The notes under the pieces were generated by a model. It was not told the DNA's origin. It saw nothing but the letters and a program-made list of their open reading frames with translations, and did not search any database. Source: Mesorhizobium sp. Root102 (GTDB lineage Bacteria > Pseudomonadota > Alphaproteobacteria > Rhizobiales > Rhizobiaceae). From it: DNA of 64,000 bases. A program made the translations under genes and the position numbers. This document shows positions 26,283 through 35,140 of this stretch, piece by piece (the stretch's first letter is position 1; each line of letters begins with the position of its first letter). The stretch lies in NCBI RefSeq assembly GCF_001425625.1, contig NZ_LMCP01000001.1:311430-375429 (forward strand), in the 5' to 3' direction.

Positions 26283-27242
26283 TCAGGCCGCCAGGCCACC
26301 CGCTTGCGTCTTCAAAAATGCCTCGCCGCAGGCCTTCGCGAGATTGCGCACCCGCAGGATGTAGCTCTGCCGTTCGGTGACCGAAATCACACCGCGCGCG
26401 TCGAGCAGGTTGAAGACATGGCTGGCCTTGATGCACTGATCATAGGCCGGGAAAACCATGCGGTGCATCGGCAGATTGTCGTTCGACGCCGGCGCACCGG
26501 CATCGAGCAGCGCCTTGCACTCGGCCTCGGCGTCCTCGAAATGCCTGAGCAGCATCGCTGTGTTGGCGTATTCGAAATTGTGACGCGAATATTCCTGCTC
26601 GGCCTGCAGGAAGACATCGCCATAAGTGACCTTGTCGGCCCCTTCGCGACCGTTGAAGTTGAGGTCGTAGACATTGTCGACGCCCTGCACATACATGGCC
26701 AGCCGTTCCAGCCCGTAGGTGAGCTCGCCAGCCACGGGCGCGCATTCGATGCCGCAGACCTGCTGGAAATAGGTGAACTGCGACACTTCCATGCCGTCGC
26801 ACCAGCATTCCCAGCCCAGCCCCCAGGCGCCCAGCGTCGGGCTTTCCCAATCGTCCTCGACGAAGCGGATGTCGTGCAGCAGCGGATCGACGCCGATCGC
26901 CGCCAGCGAGCCGAGGTAGAGCTCCTGCAGGTTGGGCGGATTCGGCTTCAGGATCACCTGATACTGGTAATAATGCTGCAGCCGGTTCGGATTCTCGCCA
27001 TAGCGGCCGTCCTTGGGACGGCGCGAGGGCTGGACATAGGCGGCGTTCCAGCGTTTTGGCCCAAGCGCGCGCAGCGTCGTTGCCGGATGAAAGGTGCCGG
27101 CGCCGACTTCCATGTCGTAGGGTTGTAGGATGACGCAGCCATAGGCGGCCCAATAGTTGTGCAAGGTCAGGATCAGCCCCTGGAACGAGCGGCTGGGATG
27201 CATATGGGCGGGGATTTCAATCGTCGGGATTTCAATCGTCAC
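26283..27242 (-). CDS. glyQ: Glycyl-tRNA synthetase alpha subunit
   Basis: GlyQ is the catalytic class II subunit that activates glycine and charges tRNA-Gly with GlyS. The 319-residue protein has [40 protein letters not shown] and [21 protein letters not shown] chose GTG at 27242, with GAGG 6-9 bases upstream; ATG at 27203 is the alternative. The codons between are a 15-base tandem duplication ([10 protein letters not shown]), so the N-terminus is not conserved. The C-terminal residues after [14 protein letters not shown] are usual for the family. Confidence 0.95.
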   Translation of the reverse strand: MTIEIPTIEIPAHMHPSRSFQGLILTLHNYWAAYGCVILQPYDMEVGAGTFHPATTLRALGPKRWNAAYVQPSRRPKDGRYGENPNRLQHYYQYQVILKPNPPNLQELYLGSLAAIGVDPLLHDIRFVEDDWESPTLGAWGLGWECWCDGMEVSQFTYFQQVCGIECAPVAGELTYGLERLAMYVQGVDNVYDLNFNGREGADKVTYGDVFLQAEQEYSRHNFEYANTAMLLRHFEDAEAECKALLDAGAPASNDNLPMHRMVFPAYDQCIKASHVFNLLDARGVISVTERQSYILRVRNLAKACGEAFLKTQAGGLAA

Positions 27243-27419
27243 GGGGGCCTCGACAACACAGGCTAGCTTGCCGGCACGTCCTAGAGACACGACGGCGAAG
27301 CGTCAAGCAAAGCACGCCGGTGCGGATCGCCTGGAGCGTGCGGGATGATGTTGAAAGCATTGCGAGGGGCTGGCCCATTGCCGGTCATGGAAGCCTGAGG
27401 TCTGTTCGATGCGTCGTCC

Positions 27420-27905
27420 ATGTCAATGACAACAGGTCCAGCCATGCCCAGCCCGATCATCATCCGCCCCATTGCGCCCCAGGATTTCGACCAATGGCTG
27501 CCGCTGTGGGATGGCTACAACGCATTCTATGGCCGCTCAGGCGAAACGGCCCTGGCTAGCGAGATCACGGCGATGACATGGTCGCGCTTCTTCGATGCCT
27601 ATGAGCCGGTCCATGCGCTGGTAGCCGAAAGCGAGGGGAAGCTTCTCGGCCTGGTGCATTACCTCTTCCATCGCAGTACGACGGCGATCCCGCCGAATTG
27701 CTACCTGCAGGACCTTTTCACCGCTGAGGCCTCGCGAGGAAAAAGCATCGGCCGGGCGCTGATCGAGGGGGTCTATGAGCGCGCCCAGGCCGCCGGCTCT
27801 GGCCGGGTGTACTGGCTGACGCATGAAACCAACCACACGGCGATGAAGCTCTACGACAAGGTCGGCGAACGCTCCGGCTTCGTCGTCTACCGGAAGATGT
27901 TCTAG
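27420..27905 (+). CDS. GNAT-family N-acetyltransferase
   Basis: This 161-residue protein has the GNAT fold. The first strands contain IIIRPIAPQDFDQWLPLWDG and the acetyl-CoA binding site is in CYLQDLFTAEASRGKSIGRA (Gln/Arg-x-x-Gly-x-Gly/Ala type). A late THETNHTAMKLYDKVGERSG segment is typical. The acceptor is unknown. Starts at 27420, 27426 or 27444 are all possible; the last has AGG close by. It is divergent from glyQ and ends about 35 bases before a terminator of the opposite strand. Confidence 0.9.
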   Translation: MSMTTGPAMPSPIIIRPIAPQDFDQWLPLWDGYNAFYGRSGETALASEITAMTWSRFFDAYEPVHALVAESEGKLLGLVHYLFHRSTTAIPPNCYLQDLFTAEASRGKSIGRALIEGVYERAQAAGSGRVYWLTHETNHTAMKLYDKVGERSGFVVYRKMF

Positions 27906-27939
27906 AATCTGCTGAGATTATGGGTCGGAAACGAAAATG

Positions 27940-27965
27940 GGGCTCCGAAAAGAGCCCCGCTCGCA
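27940..27965 (-). terminator. Hairpin terminator of the TPR-protein gene
   Basis: GGGGCTC (27940-27946) pairs with GAGCCCC (27953-27959) around a 6-base loop. Read on the minus strand the stem is followed by ATTTTCGTTTCC, a fair U-rich tail. It starts about 20 bases after the stop of the minus-strand TPR gene. Confidence 0.75.
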
Positions 27966-27980
27966 ATCAAATAGTCGACT

Positions 27981-29756
27981 TCACCCCTTCGGGGCGGGCA
28001 CCGGCAATGGCTTGACCTTCGGGGTCTCCTGCGCCGTGTTGGATTCGATCGGCGGCAGGCCCTTCATCAGCTTCTGCTGCAAGGTGGCCAGCACATCGGG
28101 ATCCGGCTTCAGGTCGCGGGCCTGGTTCCACTGGAAAGTTGCTTCCAGCTTGCGGCCGACGCGCCAATAGGCATCGCCGAGGTGATCGTTGAGAACCGGA
28201 TCTTCCGGCTTCAGCGACACGGCGCGTTCCATTTCGCGCACGGCGTCATCGAACCTGCCGAGGCGGAAATAGGCCCAACCCAGCGAATCGACGATGTACC
28301 CGTCGCTTGGCCTGAGGTCGACGGCCTTCTGGATCATCGCCAGGCCTTCCTTGAGGTTGGTGTTCATATCGACCCAGGAATAGCCGAGATAATTCAGCAC
28401 CTGCGGCTGGTCGGGGAACAGCTCCAGCGCCTTGCGGAAGTTAGGCTCGGCCTTGGGCCATTCCTTCAGGCGCTCATAGGCGATGCCGCGCTGGTAGAAG
28501 ATGTTCCAGTTGGCTGCGGTCGGCGTCTTCAGCACATCGACAGCCTTGTCGTAGAGATTGGCGGCCGAGCGGAAATCCTCCTTCGAGGAATAGACGCCGC
28601 CGAGCGCCAGATAGGCGCGCATGTCGTCGGGATGGGCGTCGACGAAGGCCTTAAGATGGGTGATCGCCTCTTCGTGACGGTCGAGATCGGCAAGGTTGAG
28701 GCCAAGCTGCAGGTCCGAAAGCTCTTTCAACGGCGAGGTAGCGGGGATCCGCCGATAGAGCGCAATAGCGCCCTCGCCGTCCTTCAGTTGCTCGGAAACG
28801 GCAGCGAGCTGCACAAGGGCGGCGTCGCTGTCAGGCCTCAGGGCGAGCGCATACTGCAGATAGAGGCGCACGAACGGCTCGCCGCCGCCACGGTTGAGCG
28901 CGGTGGCGAGGTCGAGCAGAATTTCCGACGCACCATCCGACGGGCCTGCAGCGAAGGGCGCAATCTTGTCGCCCTTGGCGATCATGCCGCGCAAGGCGAC
29001 GATTTCCAGCTTGCCCGGCGAAAACGCCTCGGCCTGGTCGAGCACCGACAGCGCCTTGGCCTTGTCGCCCTTGCGGGCCAGGAACGAGGCGTAGGCCTGC
29101 GCGTTGCGCATCCAGGTTTCGGGAGCGGCACCGCCGGCGGCGGTGTCCTGCATGGTCGCGGCGTAGATCGCTTCGGCCTTTTCGGGCATACCGGACGCAT
29201 CGGCGATCAATGCCCGGTGGAACGACTTGAACAGGCCGAACCAATCCGGCCCCTGCAGCTTGTCGATGGAGGCCATCGCGTCGGAGGCTTCGCCGGCGCC
29301 CTGTTGGGCCCAGCCGGACATCACCCCGGAGATCAGCCGGTCGAGATCGGATTCCAGCGACAGCTTGAGCCAGTATTGCGCCTTAGTGAAATCCTTCTTG
29401 TGGAAGGAATCAACGGCGAGTGCCAGGCGCGAGAAGCGCTCGACATCGGGAACTTCCTTGAGCTTGTCGGCATAAACGAGGGATTCGTCGAAGCGGCCTT
29501 GCGCGATCAGCGACAGCATCAGGCTCTGCTGCAGGCCGGTGTCGCTCGGGTCGAAGGCCAGTGCCTGCTTGTAGTAGGCGATGGCGCTGTCGAGGTCGTT
29601 GTCGCCTTCGGCGATCCGGGCTGCCAGATAGGCGCCCGAGAACGACGTGATCTTGACCGGTTCTGTGGTTTGCTTGGCATAGGCCGGCAAAGCCGAGATC
29701 GCCATGCCTGCCACAATTGCCAGCCTTGTCAGCCAGCGCGCACGTCCTTGCCGCAT
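27981..29756 (-). CDS. Exported tetratricopeptide-repeat protein
   Basis: This 591-residue protein has a signal peptide (about residues 1-28, WLTRLAIVAGMAISALPAYA) followed by TPR repeats from about residue 45 to 560. Clear repeats are AARIAEGDNDLDSAIAYYKQ, KDGEGAIALYRRI and EEAITHLKAFVDAHPDD. A C-terminal set contains WPKAEPNFRKALELFPDQPQ and RFDDAVREMERAVSLKPEDP. It probably acts as a periplasmic or outer-membrane scaffold. ATG at 29756 has AAGGGA upstream; the frame is open to 29870. The end is a Pro/Lys tail. A 237-base gap upstream holds nothing I can name. Confidence 0.88.
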   Translation of the reverse strand: MRQGRARWLTRLAIVAGMAISALPAYAKQTTEPVKITSFSGAYLAARIAEGDNDLDSAIAYYKQALAFDPSDTGLQQSLMLSLIAQGRFDESLVYADKLKEVPDVERFSRLALAVDSFHKKDFTKAQYWLKLSLESDLDRLISGVMSGWAQQGAGEASDAMASIDKLQGPDWFGLFKSFHRALIADASGMPEKAEAIYAATMQDTAAGGAAPETWMRNAQAYASFLARKGDKAKALSVLDQAEAFSPGKLEIVALRGMIAKGDKIAPFAAGPSDGASEILLDLATALNRGGGEPFVRLYLQYALALRPDSDAALVQLAAVSEQLKDGEGAIALYRRIPATSPLKELSDLQLGLNLADLDRHEEAITHLKAFVDAHPDDMRAYLALGGVYSSKEDFRSAANLYDKAVDVLKTPTAANWNIFYQRGIAYERLKEWPKAEPNFRKALELFPDQPQVLNYLGYSWVDMNTNLKEGLAMIQKAVDLRPSDGYIVDSLGWAYFRLGRFDDAVREMERAVSLKPEDPVLNDHLGDAYWRVGRKLEATFQWNQARDLKPDPDVLATLQQKLMKGLPPIESNTAQETPKVKPLPVPAPKG

Positions 29757-29993
29757 CGTATCCCTTTCAGCCAGGCGCCATCTCCGCGTCAGCGGGATCG
29801 ACGTAGACTCGATCTTTCCAGGCAAAGCATGGCCTTTTTGGGGTCGTGCTTCAATCCGCCTCGAATTCACAATCCGGGCACCCGATTAACAAACCATGGC
29901 GACAGGCACCAGTTTTCCGATCTTGAATTTCGGCCATGGCCCTACTCGGAGCCGAACATATCACGGATTCGACCGCTGGGCTCGGCGCCAATA

Positions 29994-30437
29994 TCAGCCC
30001 TCGCCTGACGAGGCAGACCGCTGCACCAGCGTGCCGCTATATCCGCCGGCCGCAATCGTGCTGCACAGCTCGTTCCACTCACAGCCGCCGCAAGCCTTGC
30101 GCACACGGCCAGCCGAAAACGCCCGTCGCATCCGGGCCAGGATCGCCGCGTCGAGATCGAGACGGGCGCCGACCCGGATCGGGCGCGCCAGCAACTCCTC
30201 CACATCCTGTGCCGCGAGCCGGTCGCGCTCGACGACGCTCTCGTTGAGACAATGCGGTTCCGGCTCGTCGAGCAACGGGGCGCAGACATCGTCGGGGCCG
30301 GAAACGAGGAGGATGTCCTCGCCCCGGCTCAGGCGGTCCGCGACGCGATCATAATTGGCGGTGAAGGCGGGAGTGTATCCCTTGCCCACATAGGTGAGCA
30401 GGCAAAGGAGGTGATGAGCGCGCAGCCTGATTGTCAC
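29994..30437 (-). CDS. DUF1284 domain protein, coupled to bioY
   Basis: This 147-residue protein from GTG 30437 starts TIRLRAHHLLCLLTYVGKGY, the mark of DUF1284, with later AGRVRKACGGCEWNELCS. The Cys residues (in DDVCAPL, EPHCLNES, CGGCEWNELC) suggest an iron-sulfur or zinc site. The bioY stop TGA overlaps the GTG (GTGA), so the gene is translationally coupled to bioY. Its role is unknown, but the coupling points to biotin uptake or a metal-dependent step linked to it. Confidence 0.82.
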   Translation of the reverse strand: MTIRLRAHHLLCLLTYVGKGYTPAFTANYDRVADRLSRGEDILLVSGPDDVCAPLLDEPEPHCLNESVVERDRLAAQDVEELLARPIRVGARLDLDAAILARMRRAFSAGRVRKACGGCEWNELCSTIAAGGYSGTLVQRSASSGEG

Positions 30438-31027
30438 GGATTGGCCGGTTTCGCCTTGCCGCCGGGAAGGGCCATGAGGGTCGCAGCACCGAGTGCCGAT
30501 TTGAGCAGCCCGCCGAGGAGGAAGGGCAGGAAGCCGAAGGTGATGGCCTGTTCGGCGCCGATCATCACGGCTAGCCATGCTGTTCCGAGCACCAGGCAGG
30601 CAAGGTTGCCGAGCAGCATGGCGACGAAGGCAAGCACCACCCTGTTGCCGTTCCAGCCGCGTTCGGCGAGCCAACCGACAAGCGCGCCGGCAAGCGGGAA
30701 GGCAAAGAGATAACCACCCGTTGGCCCGACGAAAAACGACGCACCGGCAGCGCCTCCGGCCAGAACCGGAAAGCCGACCGCGCCCTCGACCAGCCACGCC
30801 GCGATGGTGATCGCGCCAAGCCGCCAGCCATAGAGCGCGCCAATCAAGGTCACGGCGAAGGTCTGCATGGTCACCGGCACCGGCACCATCGGCACTTCGA
30901 TGTAGGACGACAGCGCCAGGAACAGCGTGCCGAGCGCGACGGCTCCAGCCTGCCAGGCCAGAGAACGATCCTGAAGCCGGAGCGGGCTGAATGACGGCCT
31001 GCTGGACGAGAATGCGACGTCTGTCAT
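30434..31027 (-). CDS. bioY: Biotin transporter BioY
   Basis: BioY is the substrate-binding membrane (S) component of biotin ECF transporters and can work alone in many bacteria. The 197-residue protein has about six helices, with SYIEVPMVPVPVTMQTFAVT and ASFFVGPTGGYLFAFPLAG as family blocks. ATG at 31027 has GAAGGA upstream. A TTATAGATAA box at 31053-31062, 25 bases before the start, and the adjacent bioR gene indicate repression by BioR when biotin is sufficient. No bioM/bioN genes are nearby. Confidence 0.93.
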   Translation of the reverse strand: MTDVAFSSSRPSFSPLRLQDRSLAWQAGAVALGTLFLALSSYIEVPMVPVPVTMQTFAVTLIGALYGWRLGAITIAAWLVEGAVGFPVLAGGAAGASFFVGPTGGYLFAFPLAGALVGWLAERGWNGNRVVLAFVAMLLGNLACLVLGTAWLAVMIGAEQAITFGFLPFLLGGLLKSALGAATLMALPGGKAKPANP

Positions 31028-31052
31028 TGCGATTCCTTCGATCGATTGCAAA

Positions 31053-31062
31053 TTATAGATAA
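31053..31062 (-). promoter_or_regulatory. BioR operator before bioY
   Basis: TTATAGATAA matches the known alphaproteobacterial BioR site TTATMKATAA exactly. It lies 25 bases before the bioY start. An identical copy stands before bioR. Confidence 0.85.
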
Positions 31063-31135
31063 TTTCTGATTTCGATCTATTATCGAATCCACAAATCTGC
31101 CGAGATAGCAAGCCCTGGCTGAGCAAGGGGTCGTC

Positions 31136-31804
31136 CTAGCCGACGATGGCAAAGGCTTCGCGCGTGGTCCCGGAAGCTGTCCTGACCGGCTTGCGGCCGA
31201 TCCATTGGACATGCCGCCCCAGCGTCACGGCCGCCGATTCGGTGTTTCCCTGCCGCAAGGCGGCGAGTATCGCGCGGTGATCCTGATCGGTGCGTGTCTC
31301 CCACTCGGAGCGCCATGCCGCGAACAGGAAACGGGCACTCGCCGCGTGCAGGTCGTCGATGGTGGCGAGGAGGCGCGGCATGCCGCATGGCGCCAGGATC
31401 AAGCGGTGGAAGGCGCGATTGGCTTCCTCCCACGACCTGACATCGCGGGACTTGTCGCCGGCCTTGGTCGCCTCCTCGGCGAGATCGAGAATGGCGGATG
31501 TCAGATGTGGCGCGGCGTGGCGCAGCGCCAGCACTTCGAGTGCCGCCCGCATTTCGGCGACCTCCTTGACCTCGCCCAGATCGAAAGATGCCACGCGCAC
31601 GCCACGGCGTGGCTCACCGATGGCCAGCCCTTGCGCCTCAAGACGGCGGAAGGCTTCGCGCACCGGGACATGGCTGGTGTGGAATTCCTCGGCGATATGA
31701 TCCTGCCGAAGCCTGGCCCCCGGCTCGATCGCGCCTGAGATGATGCGGTCCGCCAGCACCTTGCTGATGCGGACGGCTATGGTGTCGTCTGTGCCCTTTG
31801 CCAT
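31136..31804 (-). CDS. bioR: GntR-family biotin repressor BioR
   Basis: This 222-residue regulator has a GntR winged helix (residues 10-75: RIISGAIEPGARLRQDHIAE, then VPVREAFRRLEAQGLAIGEP) and a FadR/FCD-type helical C-terminal domain (about 85-210, EVKEVAEMRAALEVLALRHA). GntR proteins beside bioY with TTATAGATAA boxes are BioR, the biotin repressor of alphaproteobacteria. One box abuts its own start codon, so it is probably autoregulated. No biotin-synthesis gene is in the window, so any bio operon must lie elsewhere. Confidence 0.88.
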   Translation of the reverse strand: MAKGTDDTIAVRISKVLADRIISGAIEPGARLRQDHIAEEFHTSHVPVREAFRRLEAQGLAIGEPRRGVRVASFDLGEVKEVAEMRAALEVLALRHAAPHLTSAILDLAEEATKAGDKSRDVRSWEEANRAFHRLILAPCGMPRLLATIDDLHAASARFLFAAWRSEWETRTDQDHRAILAALRQGNTESAAVTLGRHVQWIGRKPVRTASGTTREAFAIVG

Positions 31805-31807
31805 GTT

Positions 31808-31817
31808 TTATAGATAA
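31808..31817 (-). promoter_or_regulatory. BioR operator at the bioR start
   Basis: TTATAGATAA, identical to the box before bioY, ends 4 bases before the bioR ATG and occupies the place of a Shine-Dalgarno sequence. This predicts autoregulation and perhaps a leaderless or downstream-initiated bioR message. Confidence 0.8.
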
Positions 31818-31907
31818 TTTGCGGCAGGGTAGCTTGTCGAGCCGGCGGGACCGAATTCGCAAACTTACTCCCCAGCACAGGCCAGAGGGAGCGTCGCGAA
31901 GCCAGCT

Positions 31908-32924
31908 TCAGTTCACCCGGCTGATGCAGAAATCGATGACGTCGATCAGCGCCGATTTCTGCGGCGTCGCTTCAAGCGGCGCCAGCGCGTCGCGGGCGAT
32001 CTCGCCGAAATGGCGGGCGCGCCCGATCGTATCGGCAATGGCGCCGTGGCGGGTCATCAGGCCGATTGCCTTTTCCAGGCCGGCGTCATCGGTGACATTG
32101 TCCTCGATGGCGCGCTTCCAGAAGGTGCGCTCGGCCTTGGTGCCGCGCCGATAGGCGAGGATGACCGGCAAGGTCACCTTGCCCTCACGGAAATCGTCGC
32201 CGACATTCTTGCCCAGGTCCTTGCTTGTGCCGCCATAGTCCAGCGCATCGTCGATCAGTTGGAAGGCAAGGCCGAGATTCATGCCATAGGAGCGCAGCGC
32301 GGCACGATCGTTGCGCGTCGCCTGGGCGATGACGGGGCCGACTTCGGCCGCCGCCGAAAACAGCGCCGCGGTCTTGGCCTTGATGACGGCGAAATGCTCA
32401 TCCTCGGTGGTTTCGAGATTCTTGGCGGCGGCAAGTTGCATGACCTCGCCCTCGGCGATGATTGAGGCCGCGCTCGACAGGATGTCGAGCGCTTCGAGCG
32501 AGCCGACATCGACCATCATGCGGAAGGCCTGGCCGAGCAGGAAATCGCCGACCAGCACGCTTGCCTGGTTGCCCCAGATCATGCGGGCGGTCTTCTTGCC
32601 GCGGCGCATGCCGCTCTCGTCGACGACATCGTCGTGCAGAAGCGTCGCCGTATGCATGAATTCGACCGCAGTGGCGAGCTTGACGTGGCCTTCGGCGGCA
32701 TAGCCGAACATCTGAGCGGCGGCGAGCGTCAGCATCGGCCGCAGCCGTTTGCCGCCGGACGAGATCAGATGATTGGCGACCTCGGGGATCATCTCGACGT
32801 CGGAGCCGGCCTTGGACAGGATCAATTCATTGACGCGCCCCATGTCGGCCGCCGTCAGATCGATCAGATCCTTGATGGAGGCGGGCTCCCGCTTCCCGTT
32901 TTCGATGTTGAGAACGACACCCAC
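31908..32924 (-). CDS. ispB: Polyprenyl diphosphate synthase
   Basis: This trans-isoprenyl synthase builds the ubiquinone side-chain diphosphate by adding isopentenyl units. The 338-residue protein has both Asp-rich motifs, LLHDDVVDE and LIDDALD, plus GGKRLRPML near residue 60 and a late KVTLPVILAY. Chain length (octa- or decaprenyl) cannot be read here; in rhizobia decaprenyl is usual. I prefer GTG at 32924, with GGGAG 8-9 bases upstream, over GTG at 32933. Its product would be the donor for UbiA. Confidence 0.93.
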   Translation of the reverse strand: MGVVLNIENGKREPASIKDLIDLTAADMGRVNELILSKAGSDVEMIPEVANHLISSGGKRLRPMLTLAAAQMFGYAAEGHVKLATAVEFMHTATLLHDDVVDESGMRRGKKTARMIWGNQASVLVGDFLLGQAFRMMVDVGSLEALDILSSAASIIAEGEVMQLAAAKNLETTEDEHFAVIKAKTAALFSAAAEVGPVIAQATRNDRAALRSYGMNLGLAFQLIDDALDYGGTSKDLGKNVGDDFREGKVTLPVILAYRRGTKAERTFWKRAIEDNVTDDAGLEKAIGLMTRHGAIADTIGRARHFGEIARDALAPLEATPQKSALIDVIDFCISRVN

Positions 32925-33131
32925 GACAATCACTCCCGTCTTGGTATAACGCGTGCGACGGCACCCTTAGTCCCTCTACGGACTCTAGGGCGGCGGACAT
33001 GGCCACGGCAAGTGGCGAATTGGCGCGGCGGCGATGACGGAATGTCAACCGACGCCGAAAGGCAGTTCCGTTTTGCCACGGAAATCCGCCTGCCCGTTTA
33101 CATCAGCGCTGCAAACTGAGAGTTTCGCCCG

Positions 33132-33356
33132 ATGATAGAGCTCATTCGCACCAACGACGCCGTCATCATCTCCTTTGTCGAATCGCTGATGCGCGATGCC
33201 GGCATCGGGTGTTTCGTCGCCGACCAGAACATGAGCGTGCTCGACGGCTCGCTTGGCATCCTGCCGCGGCGCGTCATGGTCGACGCCGACCAGGCCGACG
33301 CGGCACGGCGCATCCTAACGGATGCCGGCATCGCCAACGAAATCCGCGGAAAATAA
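33132..33356 (+). CDS. DUF2007 putative signal-transducing protein
   Basis: This 74-residue protein reads IELIRTNDAVIISFVESLMR and DAGIGCFVADQNMSVLDGSL, then PRRVMVDADQADAARRIL, as in the DUF2007 family (small ferredoxin-like fold). Function is unknown. Its TAA stop shares one base with the ATG of the methyltransferase gene (TAATG), so the two are translationally coupled. This pairing suggests a role connected with that methyltransferase. Confidence 0.85.
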   Translation: MIELIRTNDAVIISFVESLMRDAGIGCFVADQNMSVLDGSLGILPRRVMVDADQADAARRILTDAGIANEIRGK

Positions 33357-34156
33357 TGTCCGCCGCGCCGGCCACCCTCGTCTCGGACACGCCAGCCCAT
33401 ACGGTCGATGCTTTCCATCGCGGCCGATTCTGGCTGGTGCAGCCCAAGCAAGGCGGCCATCGCGCCGGCATGGATGCGATGATGCTGGCAGCATCCGTGC
33501 CGTCCTCCTTTGCCGGGCGTCTCGCGGATTTCGGTGCCGGCGCCGGGGCCGCCGGACTGGCGGTGCTGTCACGCTGCCCGGCCGCCGAGGCGGTTCTGAT
33601 CGAACGCGCGCCCGAAATGTCGGCCTTCGCGGCGGCCACCCTTGCCCATCCCGGCAATGCCCATCTCAGCGATCGTGCCTCTGTGCTCGTCGCCGATGTC
33701 ACCGTATCTGGGCGGGCTCGAGCGGCCGCCGGCCTCGCCGACAATGATTTCGACTTCGTTATCATGAACCCGCCTTTCAACGCAGCACGGGACCGCGCCA
33801 CCCCCGATCGCCTCAGAAAAGAAGCCCATGTCATGGAGGACGGGCTGTTCGAAAGCTGGATCCGCAGCGCGGCAGGGGTGGTCAGGCCGCGCGGCGGGCT
33901 TGCCGTGATTGCCCGTCCCGAGCAGCTCGGCGCCATTCTCGATGCGATCGCGGGGCGCTTCGGCGATGCCCAGATGCTTGCCGTCCACCCTCGCCCCGAC
34001 GCGGCGGCAATCCGTATCGTTGTGCGGGCAACGCTCGGGGCGCGGGGAAAGCTTGCCATCCGTCCGCCCCTGATGCTGCACGCGCAATCAGGTCATGGTC
34101 CCGATGAGCGCAGCGAAATGATCACCAACGGCCTCGCCTCGCTGTTCGGAGATTGA
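33356..34156 (+). CDS. tRNA1(Val) A37 N6-methyltransferase-like protein
   Basis: This 266-residue class I SAM methyltransferase has the SAM-binding motif in LADFGAGAGAAGLAVLSRCP and the amino-methylating NPPF motif in FDFVIMNPPFNAARD. This fits N6-adenine methylation as in TrmN6 (YfiC), which modifies A37 of tRNA1(Val). The N-terminal FHRGRFWLVQPKQGGHRAGM also fits. The start at 33356 overlaps the DUF2007 stop; the frame is open upstream to 33209 but that part is a shadow of DUF2007. An S49 peptidase gene follows after about 80 bases. Confidence 0.88.
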   Translation: MSAAPATLVSDTPAHTVDAFHRGRFWLVQPKQGGHRAGMDAMMLAASVPSSFAGRLADFGAGAGAAGLAVLSRCPAAEAVLIERAPEMSAFAAATLAHPGNAHLSDRASVLVADVTVSGRARAAAGLADNDFDFVIMNPPFNAARDRATPDRLRKEAHVMEDGLFESWIRSAAGVVRPRGGLAVIARPEQLGAILDAIAGRFGDAQMLAVHPRPDAAAIRIVVRATLGARGKLAIRPPLMLHAQSGHGPDERSEMITNGLASLFGD

Positions 34157-34235
34157 GCTATTCAGCCGGGCCACATTGCCGTTGGCCGGGAAATGCCTAC
34201 ATGCCTGCAACCCATCGACTGGAGACCGCGCCCTC

Positions 34236-35099
34236 GTGAAACGACTTATCAACCGCCTGCTGCCGAAATCCTGGCGCTCCACCGTCGTCACCATTCCGGT
34301 CATCCGGCTGCACGGCACCATCATGGCCGGCGGCGGCCAGTTCCGGCCGAGCCTGTCGCTGGCTTCGACGGCCGGCCTCATCGAGAAGGCGTTCTCCTAC
34401 GACGCGCCGGCGGTCGCCATCTCGATCAATTCGCCCGGCGGCTCGCCGGTGCAGTCGCGGCTGATCTTCACGCGTATCCGTGACCTGGCCACGGAAAAGA
34501 ACAAAAAGGTGCTGGTCTTCGTCGAGGACGTCGCGGCATCGGGCGGCTACATGATCGCGGTCGCCGGTGACGAGATTTTTGCCGATCCGTCCTCCATCGT
34601 CGGTTCGATCGGCGTGGTCTCGGCCTCGTTCGGCTTTCCGGAACTGATGAAGAAGATCGGTGTCGAGCGCCGTGTCCACACCGCCGGCCAGAACAAGGCG
34701 GTGCTCGACCCGTTCAAGCCCGAGAAGAAGGAAGACGTCGAACGCCTGAAGGCGCTGCAGCTGGAGGTGCACGGCACGTTCATCGATCTCGTCAAGGAGC
34801 GGCGCGGCACGAAACTGAAAGACGATGCAGACCTGTTCACCGGCCTGTTCTGGACTGGCATCAAGGGCCTCGAACTTGGCCTGGTCGATGCGCTTGGCGA
34901 CATGCGCACGGTGCTCAAGACCCGTTTCGGGGCGAAAACCCAGCTCAGGCTGATCACGGCGCCGCGCGGTTTCCTCGGGCGCTTCGGCCTGTTCGGTTCG
35001 AGCAAGGGCTTCTCAGTGCCCGATATCGCAGCAGCCGCCGCCAGCGGCGTGATCGATGCGGCGGAAGAGCGCGCGTTGTGGGCACGCTTCGGGCTTTGA
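34236..35099 (+). CDS. S49 family peptidase (short SppA type)
   Basis: This is a 287-residue serine peptidase of the SppA/S49 family. The catalytic Ser is in VEDVAASGGYMIAVAGDEIF, with SSIVGSIGVVSASFGFPEL after it. A Lys in RRVHTAGQNKAVLDPFKPE could be the general base. The N-terminus has no strong membrane anchor, so it may be cytoplasmic or weakly attached; related forms degrade signal peptides. The start is GTG at 34236 with GGAG about 12 bases upstream. It belongs to a plus-strand run with the methyltransferase and the ispE genes. Confidence 0.88.
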   Translation: MKRLINRLLPKSWRSTVVTIPVIRLHGTIMAGGGQFRPSLSLASTAGLIEKAFSYDAPAVAISINSPGGSPVQSRLIFTRIRDLATEKNKKVLVFVEDVAASGGYMIAVAGDEIFADPSSIVGSIGVVSASFGFPELMKKIGVERRVHTAGQNKAVLDPFKPEKKEDVERLKALQLEVHGTFIDLVKERRGTKLKDDADLFTGLFWTGIKGLELGLVDALGDMRTVLKTRFGAKTQLRLITAPRGFLGRFGLFGSSKGFSVPDIAAAAASGVIDAAEERALWARFGL

Positions 35100-35140
35100 A
35101 AAGCCGACAAAACCGTCTAGCATGAGAGCCTTGAAGTCTC

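Noticed and set aside
28182..30008. 608-codon frame opposite the TPR gene
   Set aside because: Length is explained by the regular codon use of the TPR gene; no start signal and no family match.
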